A DNA stretch of 64,000 nt. It comes from Liolophura sinensis (lineage: Eukaryota > Mollusca > Polyplacophora > Chitonida > Chitonidae). The position numbers were made by a program, and so were the translations under genes. The notes under the pieces were generated by a model. The model saw only the letters and a program-made list of their open reading frames with translations, had not been told where the DNA came from and made no database searches. The stretch is from positions 5,331,991-5,395,990 of the forward strand of contig NC_088297.1 in NCBI RefSeq assembly GCF_032854445.1, written 5' to 3'. The number at the start of each line of letters is the position of its first letter. Within the stretch, counting starts at the first letter, position 1. Below are positions 1 to 12,600 of the stretch, in pieces.

Positions 1-80
1 GTTGGGAGGAGACCGGGTAGAACCCGATGGAAACACATGACCATGCGCAGGTTGCTGGCAGACCTTCCCACGTAGGGCAT
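1..80 (-). repeat. SINE fragment (family A, minus strand)
   Basis: This is the middle part of the commonest SINE in the window, in reverse orientation and cut by the window edge. It contains the conserved segment 'gcaggttgctggcagacc' that appears in all other reverse copies (for example near 60400). Neither the tRNA-like head nor the A/T-rich tail is present here. Confidence 0.75.
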
Positions 81-1257
81 ACAATTTTTGCATAGACTGA
101 TTGTTTGATATTGATACATAGGATTATATAGTGTGTTTATGAGGCGGGCGATGTTTTAATGCCCTTTTTTAACCCTGTTTTAATACCCGATTTATTGTTC
201 CTCTAGAATTATCGACAATGACAACATCTTCTTAGTGTCGAACCTAATCATATTTGAGACTGAGGGACATGAGCTGATGCGCAGAAACACCATTTCGGTT
301 AAAATAAAAGCAAGTTTCATTCCGCACGGTATCGGTGCTACTTTCATTTGCTCTCTGCGTAGAATATCCACTGAAGGCTTATATCTCTGATACATTATTT
401 TAGCACTGTGGGTTACTTTGGAGACACTACTGACAATTTACACATTTAAATGAATAAAACATGTACTAGTCTTGCTTGGCACATGTAGCCAAATGTGTGG
501 TAGCCACAAAACTTAAATACAGTTTACCTTTTCGATTTATATCAGCACAAACTGCGAAAGCCAACTGACCATCGTCATGTCGCCGATACGCCTAACGCCT
601 CAAAACTCTCTACTGACAAGCATTTCATTCAATTAACTTCATTAGCGTGATTAGCATTGCCATATATCCAGCACAAGCTGAATGGTGATTTTGTTGACAG
701 ATTGGTAATTCATCTTTAATTATAGCCGGAAAATTTAATTTTATGTTTAGTCATGATTTGATTTTTTTGGAGATAAGCCTGGATGAATTTAATACTTGTT
801 GCATGTGATCATCTGGTTGTTTGCTGATTATTATATTGTATTACATGTACTCGACTGTAGATTCATGTACGCCAGTTTTAGGGTGATACTGTAGTTTGGG
901 ATCCACCTGCACGATGCTTAAGGCTTTAGTCATTATTTGCTTAGGTCGTTAATTCAATCTTGATTGAAGAATTGATTAAATGCGTGATTGAGTGATCGGC
1001 TGACACAGTGAAAAAAAAAATAATAAAGCATTTCTTGATTTGTTTTTTTTGTGTCATTTGCACAATAGAAAGTGATTGAGTGATTGACTGAGTTTCCGCG
1101 TTTATCCATAGTGATGTATGTTTAACCTACTCAATTATGTAGTCAGACTTATCATTTTCGTGTTCACCAAACTTTGGTAAAATATCTCCGTTACCTTAAG
1201 CTGCAAGGGATCCCCTGTCCAACAGTAAGAGATGTTGATGTTGACCAGGATTAACGT
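81..1257. other. AT-rich intergenic stretch, no gene seen
   Basis: No convincing exon, tRNA or repeat array is visible. The short open frames lack splice signals and protein-like composition. An A-run lies near 1010-1022. Confidence 0.5.
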
Positions 1258-1525
1258 GGGGTGCCTTCGAGGCAGAGGTGATAAGCATGTCAGCGAGGCG
1301 CACTACCCCTGGACGTTCTCACCAATGCGGCTGTTATGAGTTCAAGTCCAGCTCAGATCATGTTGGCTTCCTTTCCGGCCGTACGTGGGGAGGTCTGCGA
1401 GCCATGTGGTCGTTGATTTCCACCGGGCCGTGTTCGGTTTCCTCTAAATGTATTGCTGGCCGCCGTGGTATAAGTGAAATATTCTTGAGTACAGCGTAAA
1501 AAATGATGAAGTAAATAAATAAATT
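1258..1525 (+). repeat. SINE family A, diverged full-length copy
   Basis: It has a degraded tRNA-like head (gtgccttcgaggcagaggt), a B-box region around 'atgagttcaagtccagctc', the conserved central body, and the tail 'aaatattcttgagtacagcg' followed by an A/T-rich run. The open frames on both strands here are translations of the SINE. Confidence 0.85.
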
Positions 1526-1974
1526 AATACGTTGAGACTTCATACAAAAAATGTGGTGTCACGATGTGACACGTATTTTGTATGTCTGTGTGTGATGTCG
1601 TGAAACAGTACTTTGTTAATTCTTTATTTATTTGATTATTTATTTATTTCTTTATTTGTGTTCATGAAGAAGAACAAAAAGATATATTTAAAGTTGGTTA
1701 CGTACACGCGTATCTACATATGTATGATTCTAAAATCTAAAGATTCTAAAGACGTAGCTTGTCAGATGGTTATATGTTTTAGCCTGTATCAGTGCGTACA
1801 TATTAAACACGTTTTTATTGCCAGTAGAATAAGGTCCAGTTAATTTTTGTTTTTGTGCTCATTTACACTGACTGCATCGCTCTCGTCTTCATTAATTAAC
1901 CGGTAAAAGCTGCTGTCATGAGAGTTATCGCCCATAAGAGAAAAGCATGAAAAAACGTTTTATATATGCAAGTG

Positions 1975-2218
1975 GGCCTCGCTGACGGTTATGTTTATGC
2001 GCTGTTTTAGCGCGACAATTAGACCTTTGGCCACTGAGGCCGCGTGTTCGATTCCAGCATTCGCTGTTTCCGCTGCGGCTTTGTTTCAGATGTTTGTGAA
2101 GCGACTACCTAACGACGGTCAGTTGTTTACTCCGAACATACCCACGTTTCCACCATTTATAAACCTGACTGTGAACATATTTGTAAAAATTCTTGAGTAT
2201 GGCATGAAACACAAATAA
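1975..2218 (+). repeat. Diverged tRNA-derived SINE
   Basis: The head is 'gggcctcgctgacggttatg', there is a B-box-like 'cgtgttcgattccagcattc', and the tail is 'attcttgagtatggcatgaa' followed by 'acacaaataaaa'. The body differs from family A, so this is an older or separate subfamily sharing the 3' tail. Confidence 0.65.
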
Positions 2219-2304
2219 AAACTGCAAAGGTGATCAAAGCCTTTGCAGTTGTCATGGTAACGAGAACGCGCGCCATTTCCGATTTTACCGCGTTTGATAG
2301 TCTT

Positions 2305-2481
2305 TTTTCTCCTTCATGATTGGCTGCCTCAGTCACGTGATTATAACCAATGTTGGGACCAGCGTAACAACAGCGCTCGCCATTTCCGATGTTGCCTCCT
2401 TCAATTATCATATTTCTCCTTATATAATTGGTTACCTCAGTCACGTGATTATAGCCAACATAGGGACCAGCGTAACGCGCG
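2305..2481 (+). repeat. Direct repeat, two copies at 108-bp spacing
   Basis: The segment around 'cctcagtcacgtgattata' occurs at about 2327 and again about 108 bp later, followed in both copies by 'ccaa.....ggaccagcgtaac'. Both copies carry a CACGTG palindrome. The overlapping open frames on both strands are a by-product of the repeat. Confidence 0.75.
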
Positions 2482-2582
2482 GCGTTTCGCCGTGTCGGCG
2501 ATTCACTGTCATTCGAAAAAATATATTCATTATGTTTCAAAATAATGAATGGTTTGAAAGCCTTTATTAAATCTTTAAACAC

Positions 2583-2960
2583 GACGCTTTTGCTTGTCGA
2601 ATGAAGACCCAGCTGTTAAAATGCTTGTCTTTGAACAGGACGCATTTGCTTGGCGGATGAAAACCGAGCTGTTAAGATGCTAGTCTTTGAACAGGACCCT
2701 TTCTCTTGGCGGATGAAGACCGATCCGTTAAGATGCTTGTCTTTGAAGAGGACGCATTTGCCTGGTAGATGAAGACCGAGCGGTTAAAATGCTTGTCTAT
2801 GAACAGGGCGTATTTGCTTGTCGAATGAACACCGATCTGTTAAGATGCTTGTCTATGAACAGGACGCTTTCGCTTGGTGGGTGAAAATCGATCTGTTAAA
2901 ATGCTTGTCTTTGAACAGGACGCTTTCGCTTGGTGGATGAAGACCTAGCGGTCGAAATTC
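2583..2960 (+). repeat. 56-bp tandem repeat, about 7 copies
   Basis: The unit runs from 'gacgcttttgcttg' to 'gcttgtctttgaacag'. Successive copies begin at 2583, 2639 and so on every 56 bp, with scattered substitutions. It ends just downstream of the broken small heat-shock gene, which lies on the other strand. Confidence 0.85.
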
Positions 2961-3136
2961 TTGTCGTGAAGAGTTGGTTTTGTCCCAGCTTCATTCGGAG
3001 AAGATCGCCCAATTTCGGCCGTTTTCAGGATGGACTTGATGGTAATACATGTTTCATATGTAGGGAAATATTTTTGGCTTGATCGTAAGCATATGCGCTC
3101 AATCACTTCTTGTCTATAGAAAGATTCCTACAGCTC

Positions 3137-3591
3137 TTAGTTATGGGTATCTTGACCGCTTCTTTCTTTCTGTACAGGAGCTTCTATGGATAGGACGCCA
3201 CTATGGCTCAGCTTGGACTTGAGCGTTTCCACGCTGACGCCTTCTGGGATGGTGTACTGACGTCGGTATTCCCGATACGACAATCTACCGTCGCTTTTTT
3301 CTTCATGCTTCGTCTCAACGGTCAGCACGTTGTTGGCAGTGGACAGGCTGATTTCTTCCGGCTTGAACTAATGCAGGTCGATCTCAAGGTGGAATTTCTT
3401 GTTTCCGTCTTTGTGGGATTGTCCATTTTAAACGCCTCATTTCAGCCGATGTCCAGTGGTTGGATTGTCACCAAACCACCATATCGGTCGTTTAGGCCTC
3501 GCATTTGCTGTTTCATTCGCTCCAAATCGGTCACCAATCTTCCCCACAGATCGTCTTGAAATACCAGCGGAAACAATCTGAACAGAGCCAT
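3137..3591 (-). pseudogene. Small heat-shock protein (HSP20/alpha-crystallin) pseudogene
   Basis: On the minus strand the 63-codon frame ending at 3137 carries the core of an alpha-crystallin domain: L-T-V-E-x-K-H-E-E-K, then Y-R-R-Q-Y-x-I-P-E-G-V, then G-V-L-S-I-E-A-P. This is the usual HSP20 chaperone fold. Upstream in the same frame the family motif F-K-P-E-E-I is readable, but it is preceded by an in-frame TAG at 3370-3368. The probable N-terminus (M-A-L-F-R-L-F-P, ATG at 3591) is in a different frame and stops at a TGA (3444-3442) after 49 codons. At least one frameshift and one nonsense change therefore break the gene. No intron is apparent, which fits either an intronless sHSP or a retrocopy. 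A polymorphic null or an assembly error cannot be excluded. A GAAnnTTC heat-shock half-site pair occurs near 3892-3899. Confidence 0.8.
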
Positions 3592-4584
3592 TACTGTAAT
3601 GTTCTGACTGAATTGCTATAATTATAGAACTGAAAAGCTCTTGTGTGCAGAGCTTGAGCACTACATAATGCCTATACTGGTCACACGATCAGCTCGCTTT
3701 GCGCTATATAGTTCACCAGTGAGGTCTAAAGTGGACGGGTTTCAGCACCGGCTTTTTACACCCATAGTCTGACGCCTGAAAATTTCTCGACGATAACACG
3801 CGGTACTTTCAACTAACTGCTACATGTTAGCTGCCTGAATATACATAAAACTGCATGCGCACAGCATCATAACATAGGGTTAGATCAGTTTCGAAATTTC
3901 TCTCGTTTTCCACAACTTCCCACGCATTTACAGCATGAACACTGTAAATTTTAGCACGAGAGGTTTTGAAATATAGCCCTTCCAAATAGACTAACCCACA
4001 TGCTAACAATTAATAAAGTCATATTTACCGTTTTTTTTGTTTTTTTTTTGAGAACAACAAATGGCCCGTTTAGCATAAACCTATCGGAAATACAACAACG
4101 ACAAAACAAACGCACGTGATTTTGTGTTTATTTCCGGAATTTTTGGAATTTGATGTCCTGTAATACTTTCCCGGAGGTGGAATTTTCATATCAGTTACAT
4201 TTTATATTTTCTGACCGAAACACTGATACATACCCTGTGTAACAATCGATCATTCGATCAGTGGACAATAGCTAGGCCTAACTATAATCGATGAACTAGA
4301 ACTCCTGAACTAGGTCATTTGCGCTACATGCATGGCTAGGCGTTACCACACTTCTTATAGAGGGCATACATTTAAGATAGCACAAAGAGTTTTCTAGATA
4401 TGTGGAAATAACTGTGCACATTTATTTCACATAACTTGTAATCGTTTCCATTGAAATTGATTTCCAACAGGAAACATCCACAAAGTCGTTGATTGATTTA
4501 TCATTATTCTCCACTACATCCCTAGGGCTGGCTTTGATCAAGTTAAAATGTCAAATTCGATTTAAAGGCTGTTTTTTGGACCCC

Positions 4585-4738
4585 AGAGGCCGGTTGTTCA
4601 AAAGTATATAAAAAGATAAGCAAGGCTTAATTCTTAATACGCCTCAGTCTAATACAAAACTAGGCTAATGTTTTCTTAGTCCAGACTAAAGTTCATACAG
4701 GGCTTAAACATTAATACACTTTTGAACAGCTGGGAGCT
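4585..4738. mobile_element. Fold-back (MITE-like) element, about 150 bp
   Basis: The ends are imperfect inverted repeats: 'ggttgttcaaaagtatat' on the left and 'atacacttttgaacagctgg' on the right. The interior has paired 'aggcttaa/ttaagcc'-type words. Elements of the same style occur at 25735-26130. Confidence 0.7.
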
Positions 4739-5389
4739 GAAGTTAAAATTTGGAACACCTAACAAATGTTAAGACATATTTATCGTAATCTGAACTTGGT
4801 CGGTAAACCACACGCACCGAACAGATTAAATCTTAAACTCTGGCAAGTCAAAAATGGCTTTGTGGAATTTAATCTGCCCTTCCACCCCTCCCCGCCTCCT
4901 CCTCGGAAGCATGTCAGTTGTTGGTTTAACTCGGTGTCGGTGAAATGTGGTGCCTGGTGTCCTAGGCATTGCATTTCAGTGATGCAGCACTATAAATATG
5001 AGACACCTTCCTCAAAAGAAAGCCCTCTCTAACTGTACATGGGGAAGCCTGCAAGCTCGTACATCTATATTCAGTCCTTGTTACTCACCCTGTACATCTA
5101 TATACATATGTACGTCACCGTTAATCCATTAAGGAGATATGGTGTCATCAGTTGGCGTCAGCCGCTGCTTTAATCCATTAGCCCCGTCGCAGAGTTTTTT
5201 CATACTTAAATATTCACGTGCAGGGTTAATCCCTATATTGTGAACCTTTAATCCCATAATTGTGTAATTGGATTAAACGGAATAGATAGGAATTGCGATG
5301 AAAGATTTACCTTTTCGTTCATTGCGACTTGCATATGCATTTAAAGGATATGTATGCGTATGTGCGAGCTGTCTGCTCAACTCAATCTT
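4739..5389. other. Intergenic, no gene seen
   Basis: Reading frames here are short and lack supporting splice or protein features. A loosely repeated 'tgtacatctata' word occurs near 5058-5105. Confidence 0.4.
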
Positions 5390-5614
5390 ACGGCGCAATG
5401 ACCCAGCAGCCTCCCACCAATGCGGTCGCTGTGAGTTCAAGTCTAGCGCATGCTGGCTTCCTCTCCGGCCGTACGTGGGAAGGCCCGCAGCAACCTGCGG
5501 ATGGCTCCACCCAGTCCGCTTTGCCTCCAACCATAACGTTGGCCGCCGTCGTAAAAGTGAAATACATGTCCTCTTGAGAACGGCATTAAACACCTATCAA
5601 ATAAATAAATAAAT
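5390..5614 (+). repeat. SINE family A
   Basis: The copy starts inside the tRNA-like head (cggcgcaatgacccagcag), keeps the B-box 'gtcgctgtgagttcaagt' and the central body, and ends in an (aaat)n tail. A G-homopolymer of about 15 bases lies downstream, ending near 5761. Confidence 0.85.
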
Positions 5615-5761
5615 CGAAAGAACGCGATAATATTGAAAGCGATGTAAAACCCCAAGCAAACAAACTAAATCGGAGAGACACCTTTGAGGTCACCTTCCCA
5701 GCCCCCTACTTCAAAACAGAAGTGGAAAGAGTGTTTGGATACCTGGGGGGGGGGGGGGGGG

Positions 5762-8700
5762 CAAGATTCCTTACAAACCCTTGTTAGCTGTCCAGATAAT
5801 GAGCTCAATCTTTGATTACTTTGGATCAGTCTGGATGCATCTAATGTCCAAATTGGATCATTTGTGAAGAAAAAAACACAATAAGCAAGACATTAGCAAA
5901 ATCAACTTTTTGCAGTTTTGCAGACTGGAAACACAAAGTATAGTAAAACATGCACTTTTCAATTTCCGACACAACATCCTCATGACGCACAGATTCCAAT
6001 TAATTAAACTACATGTAATATTATCCATAACCTGTAACTTCTACAGGATTTGCAAGAAAGGTCTGGAACATCCTTTTTCATGGGTAATTTTCATTATTCT
6101 ACACACCAACCCATGATGAAATACCGTGCCATCAAACGATGACTTCACGGCAAAAAGGGACGTCACCAGGATCTTCAAACGTCAAGATAATGAACTCTCG
6201 TATTGATTTGGTTTTGCAGCCGAATGAATCGTCCAACTGAGAGGAGTCCTGCAAAAATTTGTCTCCAAGCCAAAAGTAATCTAAAATGCTACCTTGAATT
6301 CTGAACTAACCTACATGAATCCCCACATTCCAAAATGATCAAGAAAAACCAAATAATATTTTTACATGTTTTTTTTTTTTTTTTTTTTTACAATCTTAAG
6401 TTTTATTCAAAGACTACAATTAAATAACTTGGGAAAACTTCTGTAAATGCAAAAAAACAACAACATGCGTTCCAGCAAAATGCGTGTTTTCGTCATACAC
6501 AGATAAACCTGACAAAACCGAAAGAAGCAGTTTAACACAAAAGGACAAAATCAATTCTTTGGAAAATGTGCAAGTGTAGTTTTACAGCTTGCCTGTTCAA
6601 TAAATCTGGGTGGAGTTACACAAAACTTCCATACACAAATCAAAAAACAAATTAATGTTTTCAGTATATTAAGTATTAAACATTTTGAATACTTAACAAT
6701 ATTCCAGCGAAAGATCACACAGATTTTTTTTTTTAGAGAAAAAAAAAAAAGCCAACATAAAATAAGTTTTATTTGGCAGTTGCACTGCTACATTCAGATG
6801 GATTCATAAACGATGATAGAAAATGAATGTGAATGACAAAAGTTAACTTTTTAATTATCCAGCCTTAACCAAGGCTGATCATCAAAGCAGATTAGAGACG
6901 AATTTGTCAAAAATATTCATAGCTATATGAATTCCACATCAACGGGAACAAGTAGTGCGCTAACTAAAATATCCCCTAGTTTCAAGAGCTACTGGCTACA
7001 AAATAAAATGACTAAAGTCTGCTCAACTACTGGACAATTTGCCAAATCTATTCCTTCCGAATTATTGTTTATTAATAGAATATTAATTATTAGATTAGTG
7101 CTTGCAATATATTTTACAATCTCCAAAAATTTAATAATGTTAACACAAGTGTCAATGTACCAACAAATGCACAAAATCTGTGCCAAAAAATATACCGTGA
7201 AATATATTTGGTATATGTTTATACACATACATATGGTATAATATACTAACAGTGTATTAACAGTCATTTGCCAATCTGCTACAGCAAACTAAATGATCTT
7301 CTACTTGTAACTAGCATCCAACACAACAACAACAACAAAAAATAAAATACTTAATAAATATTGCTTAAATCATAATATACTGAGGGAGTACGTACGTTCA
7401 TATTATTTTTCAAATAATATTGGCACAACGTGACTTTAGATGAGTAAGATTAAGAACACAAATAAAACGAACGCAAGCCCTAGTGAACTTTGCACTTGGT
7501 GGTTTTACAGTAAGCAGTCAGAAAATGGCAAAGCTTTGTGTATAAAGATTTATCCCTGAAACCCAATCCAGGTTTCTGCTTAAGTATTATGTATTCAGAT
7601 TGAACAACCACTCAGAGATTCATTCGAGCTACAAGTTTTACAGGGGTTATTTTTAGCGTTACTCAAGTTCAATATCTATACTTTTAAAATTTAAAACAAT
7701 TCAAAGAAGAAAAGAAAAAAAAAAAAAACAAAAAAATGCACAAGCCAAGAATGTGTATTCTACTGGCCACAAAAGAGAACGGCTATATCTACATCACAAT
7801 ACTGCCAAAGACTTATGCAAAGATATTACAACTGGCCAGCTGTTTACAACATGTAGCCTCCAACCAAAAAGTTCAATCTTATATCTAGTGTAAGACGTTC
7901 GGAAACAGAAATGAAATTTATTCCCAGCAACTTAGGCAGCTCAGCAGAGAAATTTAAAGCGGCAAGTAAAATTATATCTGTCCTGCCAAAATTAAGAAGC
8001 TGTTTGCGTACAATGCCACCGTCAAGAAATTGGGGTATCAAAATGTCTGAAATTTTGTTCAGTCCGATTTCAAAACACTGACTCTCACAGTAATGACTAA
8101 AATTTGCTAATGCCATGTATTTATCTTTTGTTTTTGTGTTTAAAGATGAAAGCTGGCTTATTATACCATGAACTGATCTTATTCATTCGAAAATTTGGAT
8201 TCAAGAAATTTTGGGAATGAAGCCATGAAGTATCAATGGACTGTGGAGTTCAAGAAATTAGCAGAACATGAACTGGCAATTTACTTAGATTAGTAATTTG
8301 ACACGGTTTTCAAATGCCTTCAAGGCTGAAAAGGAAACTGTTTTTGACATGTTGCGATGATTTCCTTGACATTAGAAATCAATTCACATCCCCCCCCCCC
8401 ACAATTCCACGGTGCACCCAACCCATAAACAAATCCTAAGAAAAAATTGGAAAAGTTTGAGAGTCGGACGGAATTTTCACACGCCATCCACCATTAGCAA
8501 AAACAACTTCTAATATTCATACTCTTATTTGAGAAGCAGAATTCCGTCTGATTTTTGCAAGCGACAACGCTAAATCAGCTTCAAATGCAAGAACATAAAG
8601 AGAGCAATGAGACAAAAATGGTACCAAAGAACCTTATCACATGCGGAAATATTTCCCATTCATGAGGAATTATATCTTGCAACCAGGCGAAATAAAGTGC

Positions 8701-9046
8701 ACTTCAAGGAGACTGAAAGTGAAAGTGACTAGAGATTTTTTGCTAGTCCAGCAGATATTTCTTAAACCTGGCAGGACACTATTGATTAAAACTCACTCGA
8801 CAAGAGCAAAGCAAGTATTCTGATGCCCTCAAATAATGTGGACAAGTATTAAGCTGTATCCAGACAAGCGACACCTAGGGCACGTAAAGTAAGGAAGAAA
8901 ACCATTAAAACTTTCTAAAAAAATCTCGTAAATAATATAAAAATGAAGTTGACTAGAAATGACCCAACAAAAATAGTGCAGAAAATGGTCACAACAGCAT
9001 CAGAGTGCCAAGACTGCATTATTTATTGCGAGGCATATCAAAGCAC

Positions 9047-9077
<31 letters not shown>

Positions 9078-9676
9078 CAGACAGAAACGAAGGCACTTTT
9101 CATGGTGTGAACAACTAGAAAGAATTTCTAACAAATCTTTCAGGCTTCTTTCACAAAACTGGGACAAGAAAAAAACAATAAAACTAAGCCAAATATAAGA
9201 AAGGTAGAAATTCTCCAGACATTTCTGACAGTTTGAAATATGTGAATTCTATTGCTTTATTGGTATCCGATTCAATAAAGCAGTCCGTTTTTCTGAACTA
9301 AAATCTCCAGGAGGAAACCAGAAGGTTTCACCCTGCCTTATTTGAAGTTACAGTTGCATTGTTGGCATCATCAATATCTCTACAAAGAGAGGGTCACTAG
9401 GTATACAATGAAACAGTACAATGTGGTGGAAGGAGGGCGCTATGTACAATGTAACATGAGGTGATAATATCAAATCTTCCAGTAAATCGATTAATAATAA
9501 TAATAATAATAGTATAACCTTTCAAAATTTCTGATCAGGTCTCGACCATGCTGCTGTTGTAACATTTTACCTACTGAGAAAAATTAACCGAAAAATAGTG
9601 CGACTTGCTTGTCGTATGTAACATGGGTATATGTACACCGGCCTACAGTAACAATCAGATATGTAACATACATGTG
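5762..9676 (-). other. AT-rich region, possible long MTHFSD 3' UTR
   Basis: No protein-coding exon is visible over nearly 4 kb. The stretch is strongly AT-rich with T-runs (near 6370-6389) and A-runs (near 9049-9074). On the minus strand, the MTHFSD sense, several AATAAA words occur as 'tttatt' on the plus strand (near 9020, 9253 and 6402). The 6402 one lies just upstream, in the gene's sense, of a long run that reads as poly(A). The transcript may therefore extend this far, but this is inference only. Confidence 0.35.
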
Positions 9677-12600
9677 CTAGTCCACATCCAAATCGTCCGC
9701 ATCAGGGCCGGCATCGCCTTTAGCATTGGCCTCTCCATCGCTGTCAGTGCGGGCGTTTGCGCTCTCCTCCCCTTTATTCCTCTGGTCAGTTTCATGTGCC
9801 TCTCCCGAGGTGTTCATGTCGCCAGAGGGTTTGGATCGTCGCGAGTGCTCCACGCGCAGAGGCTTGCCGACGATCTCCAGATCCTTCAGGGCTTCAATGG
9901 CCTCGTCTGCGGCAGTCGCTTCCTGGAACTGCAGGAACGCATGTCCATTCTGCCCATGCCAGATCACTCTCAGTGGGTTCACCTCCTTCTCGCGGATCTT
10001 CGACTTCAGCTCACTGACACGGACGGAACCCGGGATGCCTCCAACGTACACCGACGGAATGTCGTCTTCATACTGTCTTCGTCCCGGCCCATCACGTGGG
10101 CCACCTCTCCCTCGCCCGCGTCGTCGGCCACCTCGACCTCTTCCGGAATAACCTTCCCCTGGTCCATTCCTGAACATGCGCTGGTTACCATAACCTCCTC
10201 GTCCTCCACGCCTTCCCCGACGACCTCTACCTGATCTTGGCCTGTTATCGGCATCATCATTCTCCTCTTCCGCACTGTCGACGGGTTCCACCTCTGTGGA
10301 ATCTTTAATGGTGACGTCTTTACCGGCATCGCTCTCCATTTTCCGCAGCCGCTTGAGGACGGGGACTCGACTCAGCTTATCTTTGTCCAGCATGGACCAG
10401 ATGATGCCAGCGGGCTTGGGCCGGCCGCTGTTGCACTCAATGATCTCCTCCTCGGTGACGATGTAATCCACGGTGAGGTCATGGTCACCTAGCAACTCCT
10501 CAGGGATATCCAGGATCTGTGACTCGTGCACCGTCGTCACGACGATGGTGTTCTCGTTCACAGCCCCCATTGTGGCCATCATGGCATACTCCAAGTCAGC
10601 AAACCCTTCTCCTTTACCAATACGGAAGCCTGCAACCAACAAAGAGACAGGACCATCCTCAAATACAAATTTCATCAAAAGAGGTGTGAGATTTCATGCT
10701 TAACTTATACATTGGTACTTAAGTCAGCCAAGCAAGTTTCATCAAAGTCTACTTAATTTAAACTATTAACCTTGCTTAGAAGTCTAAAGCAAATCTGGTT
10801 CCAGTAGCCTTTCATAAAACCAAGGACAGGCTTTACAGTGAAACAAGAGATTCTCGGATGTCACAAGAGTCTCAGAAAACCTCATACGACTGATAAATAA
10901 AACCCTTGGCTCGGAGGCTCATCAGAGGCTCATCACAAAAATTTATAGAAACACGCAAAAATAAAGTGGCTCAGCAGGTTTAGGGGACATCAGTGAATAC
11001 ATTTATTTATTTATTTGATTGGTGTTTTATGCCATACTCAAGAATATGTCATGACGGCGGTCAGCATTATGGTGGGAGGAAACTGAGCCAAACTCCGGGG
11101 AAACCCTTGACCATCCGCAGGTTGCTGGCATACCTTCCCAAATGCTTAGTGATTACATGCATGGCATTCAAAAGAGACAAAGAGCAAATATATCAAAAGC
11201 TACTTGCGCTGATTCAAATGAAACGCAGTCTTGGGAATCCTCTAGTGAGTTTATTATGTTGCAAACGTACCATTTCCACAACGGGGCATGCCAGCTCATC
11301 GCAGCATATATATTTACAGTAATAATTTAGTGACAAGCTTACACCAATTACTGATATTTCCACAATACTAGTAGGTGATACCATATGTAGTTTATTATAA
11401 CACACAGTTGGCATACTATGGCATGCTGATATGTACTTCTTCCAGTGGCATTTAGAAGCTGGGTTGGATGAGATAAGATACATATGGATCACAACTTTCA
11501 TAATTCCGTGACCGATGTTTCAGTTAGGGTACTAATACCATTATCAAGCAAAATAAATACTAATACCATTATCAACTAATAACGGTATTAGTATCTCTAC
11601 TGAAATGTCGAGGACCTCTGTGGCCTTAGCACACCAGCGCAGCGCAATGCACCAAGAGACTCTCACCAATGCAGCCACTGTGAGTTCAAGTCCAGCTCAT
11701 GCCGGCTTGTTCTCCAAACGAACTTCTGCCAGCAATCTGCAGATGGTCATGGGTTTCCCCGGGGCTCCCCTGTTTCCTCCCACCTTAATACTGGCTGCCG
11801 TCGTATAAGTGAAATATTCTTGAGTACGGCGTAGAGCATCAATTAAATAAGTAAATAACTGAAATGTCACTCACCAAATAAATAGAAGTTGAGATTCACA
11901 TATATCTTCTGTTGTACAATAACCTACACGTTTTATGGAAATGTTACGGTATGCAATGATGATGAAGTTTATACCTTGTCTGGAGACAGCCACAGATCCC
12001 ACAATGACCAGATCCACCTTGACTTTAGCGTCCAGGCCTAGAGGTGTACTGTATTCCTTCACGCCCTGGGGGAAATAACAACAGTCCTGTTTATAAACGG
12101 CTTCGTCATGGGGATTACCCCAAATCTCTGACTTCCTGGACCGAGGCAACGTTTACCCGAAAGAAAATCACAGCTCTTTTCCAACCCAAACTATTATACC
12201 ACCAAGGCCCAAGAAAAGTACAGGTTGTGGTTTGATCGATTGTTGAATCATATACTCAAGAATTTTCCACATGTATCAGGTTGGATTAGTTTTATGGGTG
12301 AAATATATTGGAGTGCAAAACCTCAGTGATCAGTGATCTGACTGAATTACCTCCCTTTATACACCAATTTAATGATTAACTTTCCCACGTAAAAGAGAGC
12401 ATGTTGAAGACAAGTGGTCTTCAATGAATGTTAAATGTTACTGACATCAGACCTCTCACTGTTAGCAAAACCCAACTGATATAAGCAGAGAATCAACAAG
12501 TTCCATGCCTAATGATTAAAAATCAAGCACCATAACAGCTTGACCAAGGTTTGCTCCTCACTCACTACAAGAGACTCCCAAGCTTAGCGTCATAGCCAGT

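Noticed and set aside
2157-2582. Minus-strand 141-codon frame
   Set aside because: It spans the end of a SINE and a 108-bp direct repeat, and shows no protein family feature.
5747-5761. G-homopolymer as a quadruplex regulatory site
   Set aside because: A single G-run downstream of a SINE has no promoter context and is prone to sequencing error.
9605-10234. Plus-strand frame of about 209 codons
   Set aside because: It is the antisense shadow of the GC-rich MTHFSD terminal exon, which has clear domain support on the minus strand.
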